Assembly: GCF_002836975.1 (NCBI RefSeq)
Contig: NZ_NIJK01000054.1
Coordinates: forward strand, 1 to 64,000
DNA: 64,000 bases
Direction: 5' to 3'
DNA from: Shewanella indica
GTDB taxonomy: Bacteria; Pseudomonadota; Gammaproteobacteria; Enterobacterales; Shewanellaceae
The position numbers and the translations under genes are program-made. This document shows, piece after piece, positions 1-7,819 of the stretch. The notes beneath the pieces are model-generated. The model had not been told where the DNA came from and ran no database searches. It saw only the letters and a list, made by a program, of their open reading frames with translations. Within the stretch, counting starts at the first letter, position 1. Each line of letters starts with the position of its first letter.

Positions 1-62
1 ATCGGAAACCTACAAACAGGTTTCCGATTGTCTCTCATCAGGAGGATCGGTCAACCGATCCT
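1..62. repeat. two adjacent perfect inverted repeats
   Basis: Positions 1-11 pair perfectly with 18-28 around a 6-base loop. Positions 43-51 pair perfectly with 54-62 around 2 bases. Neither is followed by a T-run on the plus strand. The first could be the terminator of a leftward gene lying outside the window, but the bases that would show this are not in view. Function is unassigned. Confidence 0.6.
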
Positions 63-125
63 TATCTGATCTACGTTGCGCTTTAGCGGGCGTTTTTGAT
101 TGAGAAACCATTGGGAGGAGAGGGG

Positions 126-353
126 ATGAAAATTAACTGCGAGCAGGGGCGATTGCTGCTGAGCCCCAATGAGCTGCAAGTTCGTTTGCCGGCCATGCAG
201 ACAGTGTTGATGGCGCTGAGCGACGATATCCGTTTGCTCAAAGGCCCTTGCATTCTGCTGGCCGATGCCGGCGCCGTGCGTTGGCAGTTGCGGCTCGACT
301 CCGATGAACAGCTCGAGCAACTGGCAGACTTTTACGGCCTGACGCCTGAGTGA
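126..353 (+). CDS. small DUF3389-like protein
   Basis: A 75-residue protein with no signal peptide, membrane segment or cysteine cluster apart from isolated Cys. I chose the ATG at 126 over the upstream start at 96 because a purine-rich GGAGGAGAGGGG tract lies directly before it. The sequence (start MKINCEQGRLLLSP, then NELQVRLPAMQ, ending with a DEQLEQLADFYGL helix) resembles the short DUF3389 proteins of Shewanella and Vibrio as I remember them. Their function is unknown. It converges on the yqjG-like gene, with 4 bases between the two coding ends. The family call is from memory and moderate; that it is a real gene is more secure. Confidence 0.6.
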   Translation: MKINCEQGRLLLSPNELQVRLPAMQTVLMALSDDIRLLKGPCILLADAGAVRWQLRLDSDEQLEQLADFYGLTPE

Positions 354-357
354 TTTA

Positions 358-1365
358 CTATTCCAGTCTGTGGCGTTGATGGCTGCGCTGATAGTCTAAC
401 TCGGGGCCCTGGGGCACGATGCGACTGGGGTTTATCTGTCCATGGCTGTAGTAGTAGTGCTGCTTGATATGTCCAAAGTTGACCGTGGCGGCAATACCGG
501 GGTACTGATACAGATCGCGCAGGTATTGGCTCAGCGCCGGGTAGTCTTCAATACGGCGTTTATTGGTCTTGAAGTGACCCACATAGACAGCATCGAAACG
601 GATTAAGGTGGTAAACAAGCGCCAGTCGGCCTCAGTGAGTTGTGAGCCGGTGAGAAAGCGGCGTTCACTCAATTGCAACTCCAATCTGTCAAGGGCGCTG
701 AACAGCTGCTCAAAGGCCTCTTCATAGGCTTGTTGTGAGGTGGCAAAACCGGCCCGGTAAACCCCGTTATTGATATTGGGATAGATGAACTCGTTGAGCG
801 TATCTATCTCCTCTCTCAGATGGGGCGGGTAAAAGTCCAGGTTATTGCCGGTCAGATGATCGAAGGCAGAGTTGAACATACGGATGATTTCCGACGATTC
901 ATTGCTGACTATGGTCTGATGATGTTTGTCCCACAAGACAGGTACTGTCACCCGACCGCTATAATCGGCCGCGGCGAGCTGGTAAATTTGGTAGAGGAAT
1001 GCTTTGCCAAACAAAGGGTCTTGCTCGGCGCCCTGGATAGGGTGGCCGCCCTTGGGGCCCGCCTCTGTGGCAAATTCCCAGCCATTTTCCAACATATGGG
1101 GCTCGACCACAGTCATTGAGATAAGCGCCTCCAATCCCTTCAAGGCGCGAAATATCAAGGTTCTGTGGGCCCAGGGGCAAGCGAGTGAAACATAGAGATG
1201 GTAGCGGCCCGGCTCGGCCTTGAATCCACCTTGACCACTGGGGCCCGGGCTACCATCCGGGGTGATCCAGTTTCGCAGCTTGGCATCTTCACGGACGAAC
1301 TTGCCGCCGCTTTTGTCTGTCTGATACCACTGGTCGACCCATTTGCCCTGCTGCAATAATCCCAT
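358..1365 (-). CDS. yqjG: glutathionyl-hydroquinone reductase (omega-class GST-like)
   Basis: A 335-residue cytosolic protein of the Xi/omega glutathione transferase group, which uses GSH to reduce glutathionyl-hydroquinones. The N-terminal thioredoxin-like half has the characteristic SLACPWAHRTL motif with the catalytic cysteine at residue 63. An all-alpha C-terminal GST domain follows from about residue 170, with LTEADWRLFTTLIRFD and the conserved VYVGHFKTN-RRIEDYP stretch. Length is normal for YqjG/ECM4 proteins (about 320-335). A GGAGC element stands 7 bases before the ATG. It is transcribed alone, away from the esterase gene at 1544. The family assignment is secure; the physiological substrate is not visible from sequence. 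Confidence 0.9.
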   Translation of the reverse strand: MGLLQQGKWVDQWYQTDKSGGKFVREDAKLRNWITPDGSPGPSGQGGFKAEPGRYHLYVSLACPWAHRTLIFRALKGLEALISMTVVEPHMLENGWEFATEAGPKGGHPIQGAEQDPLFGKAFLYQIYQLAAADYSGRVTVPVLWDKHHQTIVSNESSEIIRMFNSAFDHLTGNNLDFYPPHLREEIDTLNEFIYPNINNGVYRAGFATSQQAYEEAFEQLFSALDRLELQLSERRFLTGSQLTEADWRLFTTLIRFDAVYVGHFKTNKRRIEDYPALSQYLRDLYQYPGIAATVNFGHIKQHYYYSHGQINPSRIVPQGPELDYQRSHQRHRLE

Positions 1366-1543
1366 TTTTCGCTCCTTTAACCGCTTTGCCCTATGGCTCG
1401 CATTTCAGTCTAGGTGGTGGTTATTTATGGGTAAAGCGCGAAATACACGTGTTTTTATTCGAATTTTTAGAATGGTGCTGGCAAGGAATTCTTAGCCTGA
1501 TATGATGTCGGTCACATTTTTGTCTATCAAGAAGGATGTTGTT

Positions 1544-2215
1544 ATGTCGTCAACTACCCTGGACGCCGTTGTTATTGAACCCCGGGAGCCGGCCACCGCC
1601 TGCGTTATCTGGTTGCATGGTTTGGGTGACTCGGGTGACGGCTTTGCCCCTGTGGTGCCGGCATTGGGACTGCCGGCCGATCACTCAATACGCTTTGTGT
1701 TTCCACATGCGCCGGAGCAGGCTGTCACTGTCAATGGTGGCTATGTGATGCGCGCCTGGTATGACATCAAGAGCCTCAATCTCCATGACAGAGCCGATAT
1801 GGCTGGGGTGCTGCAATCTGAGCGTTTGGTTCGGCAACTGATAGCGCAGCAAATTGAACAAGGCATTGCTGCCAACCGTATTGTGCTTGCCGGTTTCAGC
1901 CAAGGCGGGGTGATGAGCCTCTTTACCGCACTGCGCTATCCCGAAGCGTTGGCCGGTATTATGGCGTTGTCCTGTTATTTGCCGGGGGGGGAGCAGCTGC
2001 CGGAAGACTTGAGCAGCGCCAACCGTGATACACAAATCTTGCAGTGTCATGGCGAGCAGGATGATGTGGTTGCTCTCAGTGCCGGACGTATGGCCAAAGA
2101 AGCGCTCGAGCAGGGAGGATATCGGCTCGAATGGCATACATTCCCAATGGCGCACGGCGTGGTGCCGCAAGAGCTGAATCTCATCAGTCAGTGGCTGCAG
2201 GCGCGTTTGAATTAG
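1544..2215 (+). CDS. alpha/beta-hydrolase carboxylesterase (acyl-protein thioesterase/YpfH-like)
   Basis: A 223-residue cytosolic serine hydrolase of the phospholipase/carboxylesterase family (PF02230 type). The oxyanion-loop motif VIWLHGLGDSGDGF is at residues 21-34. The nucleophile elbow GFSQGG has Ser119, the acid is probably Asp173 in HGEQDDVV, and the base is His204 in MAHGV, so the triad is complete. I take the ATG at 1544 because AAGGA precedes it at good spacing; the ATG at 1502 would add 14 unusual residues without a ribosome site. Family members hydrolyse short-chain esters or remove acyl groups from proteins; which applies here cannot be told. Confidence 0.88.
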   Translation: MSSTTLDAVVIEPREPATACVIWLHGLGDSGDGFAPVVPALGLPADHSIRFVFPHAPEQAVTVNGGYVMRAWYDIKSLNLHDRADMAGVLQSERLVRQLIAQQIEQGIAANRIVLAGFSQGGVMSLFTALRYPEALAGIMALSCYLPGGEQLPEDLSSANRDTQILQCHGEQDDVVALSAGRMAKEALEQGGYRLEWHTFPMAHGVVPQELNLISQWLQARLN

Positions 2216-2753
2216 GGAAGGTACGAATAAGTTCTAGCGACGTCCTTATTGAGAGAGTGGCTGACACAGAATTGGCATTCAAAGCTACTGCCTGAAGGCA
2301 TACCTGGGGTTTGACTGGGCCGGATAACGCAGAGTACAGGTGGAACTTGTTCACACTTTCCTAATATCCAGTTTTAATTTATTGAAAAATAAGTCGTCCC
2401 ATAATGGAAACGGCCTTTCAGGGGGTGTTTCCATTATCAAACAATAGCCTGCCGCTGCTAATACTTTAGTTATTTTCATATATATCAGTGCGATAGGTTT
2501 TATTGTGTGCCAAGTGCACTTTAATATCAGCAGCAGAATACGCTAAAGTATGAGAGCCCCCTGGAAGCCTATTCTAAATTGTGAACAGTTTGTGTTATTT
2601 CCCGCCTTAAAATCATGCATTTAACTCCTGTTTGTTAATAAAAGTGACATGTTTTTGACTTAATCTTGCTAGTATGTCGGGCGCGGGAAGTTCGCTTCTC
2701 CGCTTATTAATGATGATGGTAAAAATAAATAAAAACATGGGGTTGATTTAACA
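2216..2753. other. long intergenic region before ushA
   Basis: 538 bases without a convincing gene. It begins right after the esterase stop codon with a copy of a short repeat family (2216-2236, see findings). At 2401-2437 there is an 11-bp perfect inverted repeat (2401-2411 with 2427-2437, 15-base loop) with no T-run. The rest is AT-rich relative to the coding flanks and presumably carries the ushA promoter. I could not pick a well-spaced -35/-10 pair. Confidence 0.5.
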
Positions 2754-4448
2754 ATGTCTAATAAACTGATGAAAGGACTTTTGGCGACAGCCATTCTGGC
2801 TGCTCTCGCCGGTTGTAACAGTGATGACAAGGATCCGGCACCGGAAGTCTGCGGCGCCGATAACTGCACCAAGTTCACCATTTTACACACCAATGACAAC
2901 CATGGCCGCTTCTGGGAAAACAGTGACGGTGAGTATGGTATGGCAGCCCGTAAGACGCTGGTTGAGCGCTTACGCAACGAAGTGGAAAGCAACGGCGGCC
3001 AGGCTCTGTTGCTCTCAGGTGGTGATATCAACACAGGTGTGCCTGAGTCGGATCTGCAAAATGCCGAGCCTGACTTTATCGGCATGAACTTGATTGGCTA
3101 TGACGCCATGGCCGTGGGTAACCACGAGTTTGATAACCCACTGAGTGTGTTGGATATGCAGCGCGAGCTCGCCGAGTTTCCTATGCTGGCTGCCAACATC
3201 TACAAAAAAGATGGCAGTCGTTACTTCGAGCCTTACAAGGTTTTCGATGTTAAAGGTCTTAAAGTGGCTGTCATAGGTTTGACCACAGAAGATACCCGCA
3301 AGATAGGTAACCCTGAGTTTATCGGCGAGCTTGAGTTTACTGATCCCAAAGAAGAGATCAAAAAGGTCATCAAAGAGATCAATGATAACAAAGCCGCCGA
3401 CATCATAGTGGCAACCACTCACATGGGGCACTATGCCGATGGCCAAAACGGCAGCAATGCCCCGGGTGACGTGGCCATGGCTCGCGCCCTGGAAGAGGGA
3501 CAGCTGCAGGTCATCATAGGTGGCCACTCACAGAATCCGGTTTGTATGGAACCCGGTAGTCAGAGCTATGCCGACTTCAAACCCGGTGATGATTGCCTTC
3601 CTGATCAGCACAAAGGCACCTGGATCATGCAGGCCCATGAGTGGGGTAAATATGTTGGCCGCGCCGATTTTGAATATTATGGCGGCAAACTGCACCTGGC
3701 CAGCTACAAGCTGATCCCGGTCAACCTGAGAAAACTGGATGCAGAAGGCAAGAAGACAGAGGAACTGGCCGGTGAGCCGATCCCTGCCGATACCACAGTG
3801 AAGGCTGTACTGCAGCAATATCAGGACAAGGGTAGTGAAAAACTGGGCGAAATCATCGCCACTACCGATGGCAAACTGGAAGGCGATCGCGGCGTGGTTC
3901 GTGGTCAGCAGACCAACCTGGGCCGTTTGCTCGCCATGGCGCAGGCCACCAAGGTTAATGCCGATATCGGCGTGATGAACTCGGGTGGTGTACGTGACTC
4001 TATCGCCGCCGGTGATATCAGCTACCGTGATGTCCTGACAGTGCAGCCTTTCGGTAACATGATAACCCTGAGCACTATGACAGGTGCCGAGCTCAGCGAT
4101 TATCTGGGTGTAGTGGCTACCATGCAGCGCGGTTCAGGGGCTTATGCCCAGATAACGGGCGTGAAAATGACAGTTGACTGTCAGGCCAAGTCTGTCGCTA
4201 TCAGCGAAGTCAGCGGCAAGGATTACAGCGCAACAGATAGCTACACCTTCACTGTACCCAGCTTCAACGCAGCGGGCGGTGACGGCTATCCCAAGCTGGA
4301 TCCGGTACAAACTGGCTATGTTGATGCCGAAGTCTTCTACAGCTTCCTGAAAGAGAAACAAAGCATCAAGGCCGTTGATTACGAGCCGGTAGGCGATATC
4401 GTTTATGAAAACTCCAACAGCCCACTGGGTTGTGAAGTGCCTCAGTAA
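2754..4448 (+). CDS. ushA: UshA-type 5'-nucleotidase/UDP-sugar hydrolase, lipoprotein
   Basis: A 564-residue exported two-domain nucleotidase. The N-terminus is a lipoprotein signal with lipobox LAGC, acylated Cys21, followed by NSDDKD. The metallophosphoesterase domain (about 40-260) has LHTNDNHGRF, GGDINTG, GNHEFDNP, THMGHY and GGHSQNPVC. The QAHEWGKYVGRADFE segment after it is nearly the same as in E. coli UshA. The C-terminal substrate domain holds GRLLAMAQ, SGGVRDSIAAGDISY and FNAAGGDGYPKL. UshA hydrolyses nucleotides and UDP-sugars to nucleosides for uptake. E. coli UshA is a soluble periplasmic protein, so lipid anchoring is a difference. A strong terminator follows. CpdB at 23806-25857 is a second nucleotidase with a similar anchor. 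Confidence 0.9.
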   Translation: MSNKLMKGLLATAILAALAGCNSDDKDPAPEVCGADNCTKFTILHTNDNHGRFWENSDGEYGMAARKTLVERLRNEVESNGGQALLLSGGDINTGVPESDLQNAEPDFIGMNLIGYDAMAVGNHEFDNPLSVLDMQRELAEFPMLAANIYKKDGSRYFEPYKVFDVKGLKVAVIGLTTEDTRKIGNPEFIGELEFTDPKEEIKKVIKEINDNKAADIIVATTHMGHYADGQNGSNAPGDVAMARALEEGQLQVIIGGHSQNPVCMEPGSQSYADFKPGDDCLPDQHKGTWIMQAHEWGKYVGRADFEYYGGKLHLASYKLIPVNLRKLDAEGKKTEELAGEPIPADTTVKAVLQQYQDKGSEKLGEIIATTDGKLEGDRGVVRGQQTNLGRLLAMAQATKVNADIGVMNSGGVRDSIAAGDISYRDVLTVQPFGNMITLSTMTGAELSDYLGVVATMQRGSGAYAQITGVKMTVDCQAKSVAISEVSGKDYSATDSYTFTVPSFNAAGGDGYPKLDPVQTGYVDAEVFYSFLKEKQSIKAVDYEPVGDIVYENSNSPLGCEVPQ

Positions 4449-4472
4449 ATAGCATTTTGAAGTCACTTTAGA

Positions 4473-4497
4473 GGCAGCCCTTCGGGGCTGCTTTTTT
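4473..4497 (+). terminator. ushA terminator
   Basis: A 7-bp GC-rich stem (4474-4480 with 4485-4491) closed by a TTCG tetraloop and followed by six T. Classic intrinsic terminator 25 bases after the ushA stop. Confidence 0.9.
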
Positions 4498-4560
4498 GTG
4501 GCAAAAGAGCAGGGTGGTTATGTGGTTTGTGTGAATTTTAACCAATTAATTCTACCGACA

Positions 4561-4589
4561 CTTGAAATACTTTTGCCCGACCTTATCTA
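4561..4589 (+). promoter_or_regulatory. sigma-32 (RpoH) promoter of ibpA
   Basis: CTTGAAA at 4561-4567, a 13-base spacer, then CCTTATCTA at 4581-4589. This fits the heat-shock consensus (CTTGAAA, 13-15 bases, CCCCATnTA) at most positions. It points at the small heat-shock gene starting at 4717, giving a leader of about 120 bases. Confidence 0.75.
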
Positions 4590-4593
4590 TTGA

Positions 4594-4716
4594 GTGTCGG
4601 CAGGGAAAGTGCCTTGACCGATAAATTAAAGGCCGTGCCATTGGGCGGCCAGTGAAACCTAGGGTGCGATGATTCGGCCCGACACTACATATTGCTTAAT
4701 CTATGAGGATATGACT
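4594..4716 (+). promoter_or_regulatory. ROSE-type RNA thermometer in the ibpA leader
   Basis: The 3' hairpin pairs 4688-4698 with 4704-4713 around a 5-base loop and buries the whole Shine-Dalgarno GAGGA (4705-4709). It contains the ROSE signature TTGCT (4692-4696) opposite the ribosome site, with G4694 bulged: T4693-G4708, then C4695-G4707. Upstream, GGCCG (4631-4635) pairs with CGGCC (4646-4650). The leader's first bases GTGTCGG (4594-4600) are exactly complementary to CCGACAC (4679-4685), which would close a multi-stem fold. ROSE elements are known to melt on heating and release translation of ibpA-type genes. The fold is drawn by eye. Confidence 0.8.
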
Positions 4717-5166
4717 ATGCGTAACTATGATTTGACTCCCCTTTACCGCAGCGCTATCGGTTTTGATCGTTTGGCCCGTTTGGCCGAACATGCCGCCGCC
4801 AACAATGGCAATGCCGGTTACCCTCCATACAATATCGAACTCCTGGGTGAGAACCGTTACCGGATCACCATGGCGGTTGCAGGCTTTGCCATGGATGAGC
4901 TGGAGATCACCAGCGAGGGTGAAAAGCTGTTGGTGAAAGGCACCAAGGGCGAACAGGCCCCGGAGCGTAAATACCTGTATCAGGGCATTGCTGAGCGTGG
5001 CTTTGAACGTACCTTCCAGTTGGCCGATTATGTGACCGTCGAAGGCGCCCATCTGGAACACGGCCTGCTCAATATAGATTTGGTGCGTGAGATCCCTGAA
5101 GCCATGAAACCGCGCAAAATTGAGATAGGCTCAGGTAACCGCTTGATAGAAGAAACTCAGGCCTGA
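4717..5166 (+). CDS. ibpA: small heat-shock protein (Hsp20/IbpA)
   Basis: A 149-residue cytosolic holdase chaperone that binds unfolding proteins and hands them to DnaK/ClpB. The alpha-crystallin domain spans about residues 35-130, starting at PPYNIELLGENRYRITMAVAGF and ending near GLLNIDLVREIPEAMKPR. The C-terminal IxI-type motif KIEI used for oligomer contacts is present. Of the ATGs at 4669, 4711 and 4717 I chose 4717, because GAGGA stands 7 bases upstream of it and only 1 base from the ATG at 4711. The sigma-32 promoter and ROSE leader predict control by heat at both transcription and translation. Single copy in this window; no ibpB beside it. Confidence 0.93.
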   Translation: MRNYDLTPLYRSAIGFDRLARLAEHAAANNGNAGYPPYNIELLGENRYRITMAVAGFAMDELEITSEGEKLLVKGTKGEQAPERKYLYQGIAERGFERTFQLADYVTVEGAHLEHGLLNIDLVREIPEAMKPRKIEIGSGNRLIEETQA

Positions 5167-5215
5167 AACAGCGCCGATAAGCTAAGTCCCGGCTTGTAAA
5201 GCCGGCCGTTAAAGC

Positions 5216-5248
5216 AAAAAAGCCAGTCTGATACAGACTGGCTTTTTG
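5216..5248. terminator. bidirectional terminator between ibpA and the antiporter gene
   Basis: A 9-bp perfect stem (5221-5229 with 5235-5243) with A-run before and T-run after, so it can end transcripts from both sides. A smaller hairpin, CCGGC/GCCGG, lies at 5189-5204. Confidence 0.88.
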
Positions 5249-5279
5249 TATTCAGGGTTATCACTCTCCAAGGCAGTGC

Positions 5280-6599
5280 TTAGAGTACCATGGCGGCAAT
5301 CCAGCCGAAGATCAGCAGCGGGATATTGTAGTGAATAAAGGTTGGGATCACGCTATCGCGGATATGGTCGTGCTGACCATCGGCATTCAGGCCGGCGGTG
5401 GGGCCGAGGGTTGAGTCCGATGCCGGTGAGCCGGCATCCCCAAGCGCCGCGGCGGTGCCGACCAGGGCGATAACCGCAGGCACAGAGAAACCAAAGTTCA
5501 GCGCCAGTGGCACATAGATGGTGGCAATAATGGGGATGGTCGAGAAAGATGAGCCAATACCCATGGTGATCAACAGGCCCACCACCAGCATCAATAGTGC
5601 GCCCAGGCCTTTGTTGTCACCAATCAACTCACCTATGGCACTCACCAGAGTCAGTACTTCACCGGTTTGTTTGACCACGGCGGCGAAACCGGCGGCGGCT
5701 ATCATGATAAAGCCTATGTTGGCCATCATGCGCACACCTTGGTTAAAGATATCTTCATCGGCCACATGTTTGAGCGCGCCGCTGAATGAGAAGATCATAA
5801 AGCCGACCAGCGCGCCGAAGATCATCGAATCTGTCTGCAGCTGCACCAGCAGAGTCGCTAGAATAGCCAGCACGGCAATGAAGATGTTGCGCTTGCTGAG
5901 GCCGGTTTCCGGTTCGGCGGCGAGGATCTGCTCTTCCCGGTATTCTCTTGGTTTGCGATAGCTGATAAACACGGCCGTCAGCAGCCCGGTCAACATACCG
6001 GCGGCCGGGATGAGCATGGCTTGGGGAATGTCCCCGGATTGAGCCTCTAAGCCGTTGGACTGTAGGTTTGCCAGTAGTATGTCGTTTAGAAATATGCCGC
6101 CAAAGCCAACCGGTAACACCATATAAGTGGTGACCAGACCGAAAGTGATAACACAGGCAACCAAACGCCTGTCCAGCTTGAGTTTGGACATCAGATGCAA
6201 GAGGGGCGGCACCAGAATGGGGATAAAGGCGATATGGATAGGCAGAATATTTTGTGAGCTGATAGCCATGGCCAGCAGCGACAGCAGCAACAGGCTGCGA
6301 ACCCACTTGAGGTTTTGACTATTGGGATCCTTGCCAAGAGCCTTGATCACTGTAGTGGAAATCAAAGTGGTCAGCCCGGAATGTGACAGGGCCACGGCAA
6401 AGGCGCCGAGCAGGGCATAACTCAGGGCTATCTGGGCACCACCGCCCAGGCCGGTATTGAATGCCTCTATGGTCTGGTGGATGTCCAGTCCTCCCATCAA
6501 GCCGGCGACCAGGGCGCTGATCGTCAAGGCGATCACCACATTGACCCGGGCCAGGCTGAGAGCGAGCATCAGACAGACGGCAATCACAACTGCGTTCAT
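5280..6599 (-). CDS. Na+/H+ antiporter family membrane protein (NhaC/YuiF-like)
   Basis: A 439-residue inner-membrane protein with roughly 11-12 hydrophobic helices. It has the two halves typical of the group: a short Na_H_antiport_2-like N-terminal region and the Na_H_antiporter core, with GGAQIALSYALLGAFAVALSHSG and the re-entrant AALGDAGSPASDSTLGPTAGLN segment rich in small and acidic residues. Members are annotated as Na+/H+ antiporters, though Bacillus YuiF was later linked to histidine uptake, so the substrate is open. The ATG at 6599 has no clear Shine-Dalgarno. It stands alone between a bidirectional terminator and the region upstream of the peroxiredoxin gene. Confidence 0.75.
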   Translation of the reverse strand: MNAVVIAVCLMLALSLARVNVVIALTISALVAGLMGGLDIHQTIEAFNTGLGGGAQIALSYALLGAFAVALSHSGLTTLISTTVIKALGKDPNSQNLKWVRSLLLLSLLAMAISSQNILPIHIAFIPILVPPLLHLMSKLKLDRRLVACVITFGLVTTYMVLPVGFGGIFLNDILLANLQSNGLEAQSGDIPQAMLIPAAGMLTGLLTAVFISYRKPREYREEQILAAEPETGLSKRNIFIAVLAILATLLVQLQTDSMIFGALVGFMIFSFSGALKHVADEDIFNQGVRMMANIGFIMIAAAGFAAVVKQTGEVLTLVSAIGELIGDNKGLGALLMLVVGLLITMGIGSSFSTIPIIATIYVPLALNFGFSVPAVIALVGTAAALGDAGSPASDSTLGPTAGLNADGQHDHIRDSVIPTFIHYNIPLLIFGWIAAMVL

Positions 6600-6912
6600 A
6601 GTAAAGTCTTATTCGCTAAACAAAGGGGCTATTTTTGACTGGGGGGGCTTGGATGTCCAGCTGCAATCAGTGTTTGCGGCAAAAAAACTGCCTTTGTGAA
6701 CTGGATCCTGAGGTTATTGATTCGCTTTGTGAGCCAGGTTGTTGCCGTGACCGCACACTTGCCGATTTCTTATCCAGACAAGCCTTAAATTGGGGCAAAA
6801 GCGTGATATTGATCCTAAATAGGTTGTCAGGTGCATGGCACCTCTTATAATGGCCTGTAGTTAAAACGGATTCTGTTTTATTCACAGCTCAATCCATAGA
6901 TGGAGGTATAAA
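6600..6912. other. divergent intergenic region, antiporter gene/peroxiredoxin gene
   Basis: 313 bases carrying the peroxiredoxin promoter (below). It also holds an open frame at 6653-6850 that would encode a 65-residue Cys-rich peptide. I do not call that a gene, because the peroxiredoxin promoter lies inside its 3' end; see findings. Confidence 0.5.
6824..6851 (+). promoter_or_regulatory. sigma-70 promoter of the peroxiredoxin gene with a palindrome in its spacer
   Basis: -35 TTGTCA (6824-6829), 16-base spacer, -10 TATAAT (6846-6851), about 60 bases before the start codon. The spacer is largely a perfect hyphenated palindrome, AGGTGC-ATG-GCACCT (6829-6843), which looks like an operator. It does not match the OxyR ATAG-N7-CTAT pattern. 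Confidence 0.75.
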
Positions 6913-7518
6913 ATGAGCGTATTAGTAGGCCGTCCGGCTCCGGACTTTACTGCAGCAGCTGTTCTGGGTTCTGGCGAAATTGTTGACAGCTTCAACCTGA
7001 CTGCAGCAATCAAAGGCAAGCCTGCGGTAGTGTTCTTCTACCCACTGGATTTCACCTTTGTGTGCCCATCTGAGCTGATCGCTTTCGATCACCGCATGGA
7101 AGAGTTCAAGAAGCGTGGCGTTGAAGTGATCGGTGTTTCTATCGATTCTCAGTTTACTCACAATGCATGGCGTAACACCCCAGTGGAAAAAGGCGGTATC
7201 GGCCAGGTTCAATACACTCTGGTAGCCGACGTTCGCCACGACATCTGCAAGGCTTACGACGTTGAACACCCAGAAGCCGGTGTGGCTTTCCGCGGTTCTT
7301 TCCTGATCGACAAAGAAGGTATGGTGCGTCACCAGGTCGTTAACGATCTGCCTCTTGGTCGTAACGTCGATGAAATGCTGCGTATGATCGACGCGCTGCA
7401 ATTCCACGAAGAGCACGGTGAAGTTTGCCCGGCAGGTTGGGAAAAAGGCAAGAAAGGCATGAAAGACAGCCCAGACGGTGTTGCTGCCTATCTGTCTGAG
7501 AATGCTGAAGAACTGTAA
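6913..7518 (+). CDS. typical 2-Cys peroxiredoxin (AhpC/Prx1 class)
   Basis: A 201-residue thiol peroxidase that reduces H2O2 and alkyl hydroperoxides. The peroxidatic Cys51 sits in FYPLDFTFVCPSEL, and the resolving Cys172 in HGEVCPAGW. The GGIG motif (94-97) is present; the C-terminal tail ends YLSENAEEL rather than having the usual YF pair. GGAGG precedes the ATG at ideal spacing. Codon use is strongly biased, as in highly expressed genes. No ahpF or other reductase gene is adjacent, so electrons probably come from thioredoxin or an AhpF encoded elsewhere. A strong promoter and terminator frame it as a single-gene unit. Confidence 0.93.
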   Translation: MSVLVGRPAPDFTAAAVLGSGEIVDSFNLTAAIKGKPAVVFFYPLDFTFVCPSELIAFDHRMEEFKKRGVEVIGVSIDSQFTHNAWRNTPVEKGGIGQVQYTLVADVRHDICKAYDVEHPEAGVAFRGSFLIDKEGMVRHQVVNDLPLGRNVDEMLRMIDALQFHEEHGEVCPAGWEKGKKGMKDSPDGVAAYLSENAEEL

Positions 7519-7560
7519 TATAGTTTAAGTCTGCATCTGCAAAAGCAGTCTTAAAGTACA

Positions 7561-7593
7561 ATGCCGTTCAGTTATGCTGAGCGGCATTTTTTA
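7561..7593 (+). terminator. peroxiredoxin gene terminator
   Basis: An 11-bp stem with one T-G pair (7561-7571 with 7577-7587), 5-base loop, then a T-run. Confidence 0.9.
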
Positions 7594-7819
7594 TCTCGAT
7601 TGATTACCTGTGTTGGTTCATTTGGAATGTTATTCGTGGACGGGCGTTCCATTCAACTTAAACGGTTTGACGAGCTGTGGCCGATGCCAGAATGGCAATA
7701 CTGTCGGCTAATGGATATAGAGTATCCATGGATACGATAGTTTCTGAGTGAGGCTTTGATAACAGCTTCCTCTATTAAGCTCGGTTTGCCCATGCATGTC
7801 TTGGTTAATTCATTCAATA
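7594..7819. other. intergenic region between convergent genes
   Basis: No gene seen. It contains a hyphenated palindrome ATGGATA-N5-TATCCAT at 7711-7729, followed at once by a third GGATA copy. No terminator is obvious for the leftward mnmC gene, whose coding end is at 7820. Confidence 0.4.
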
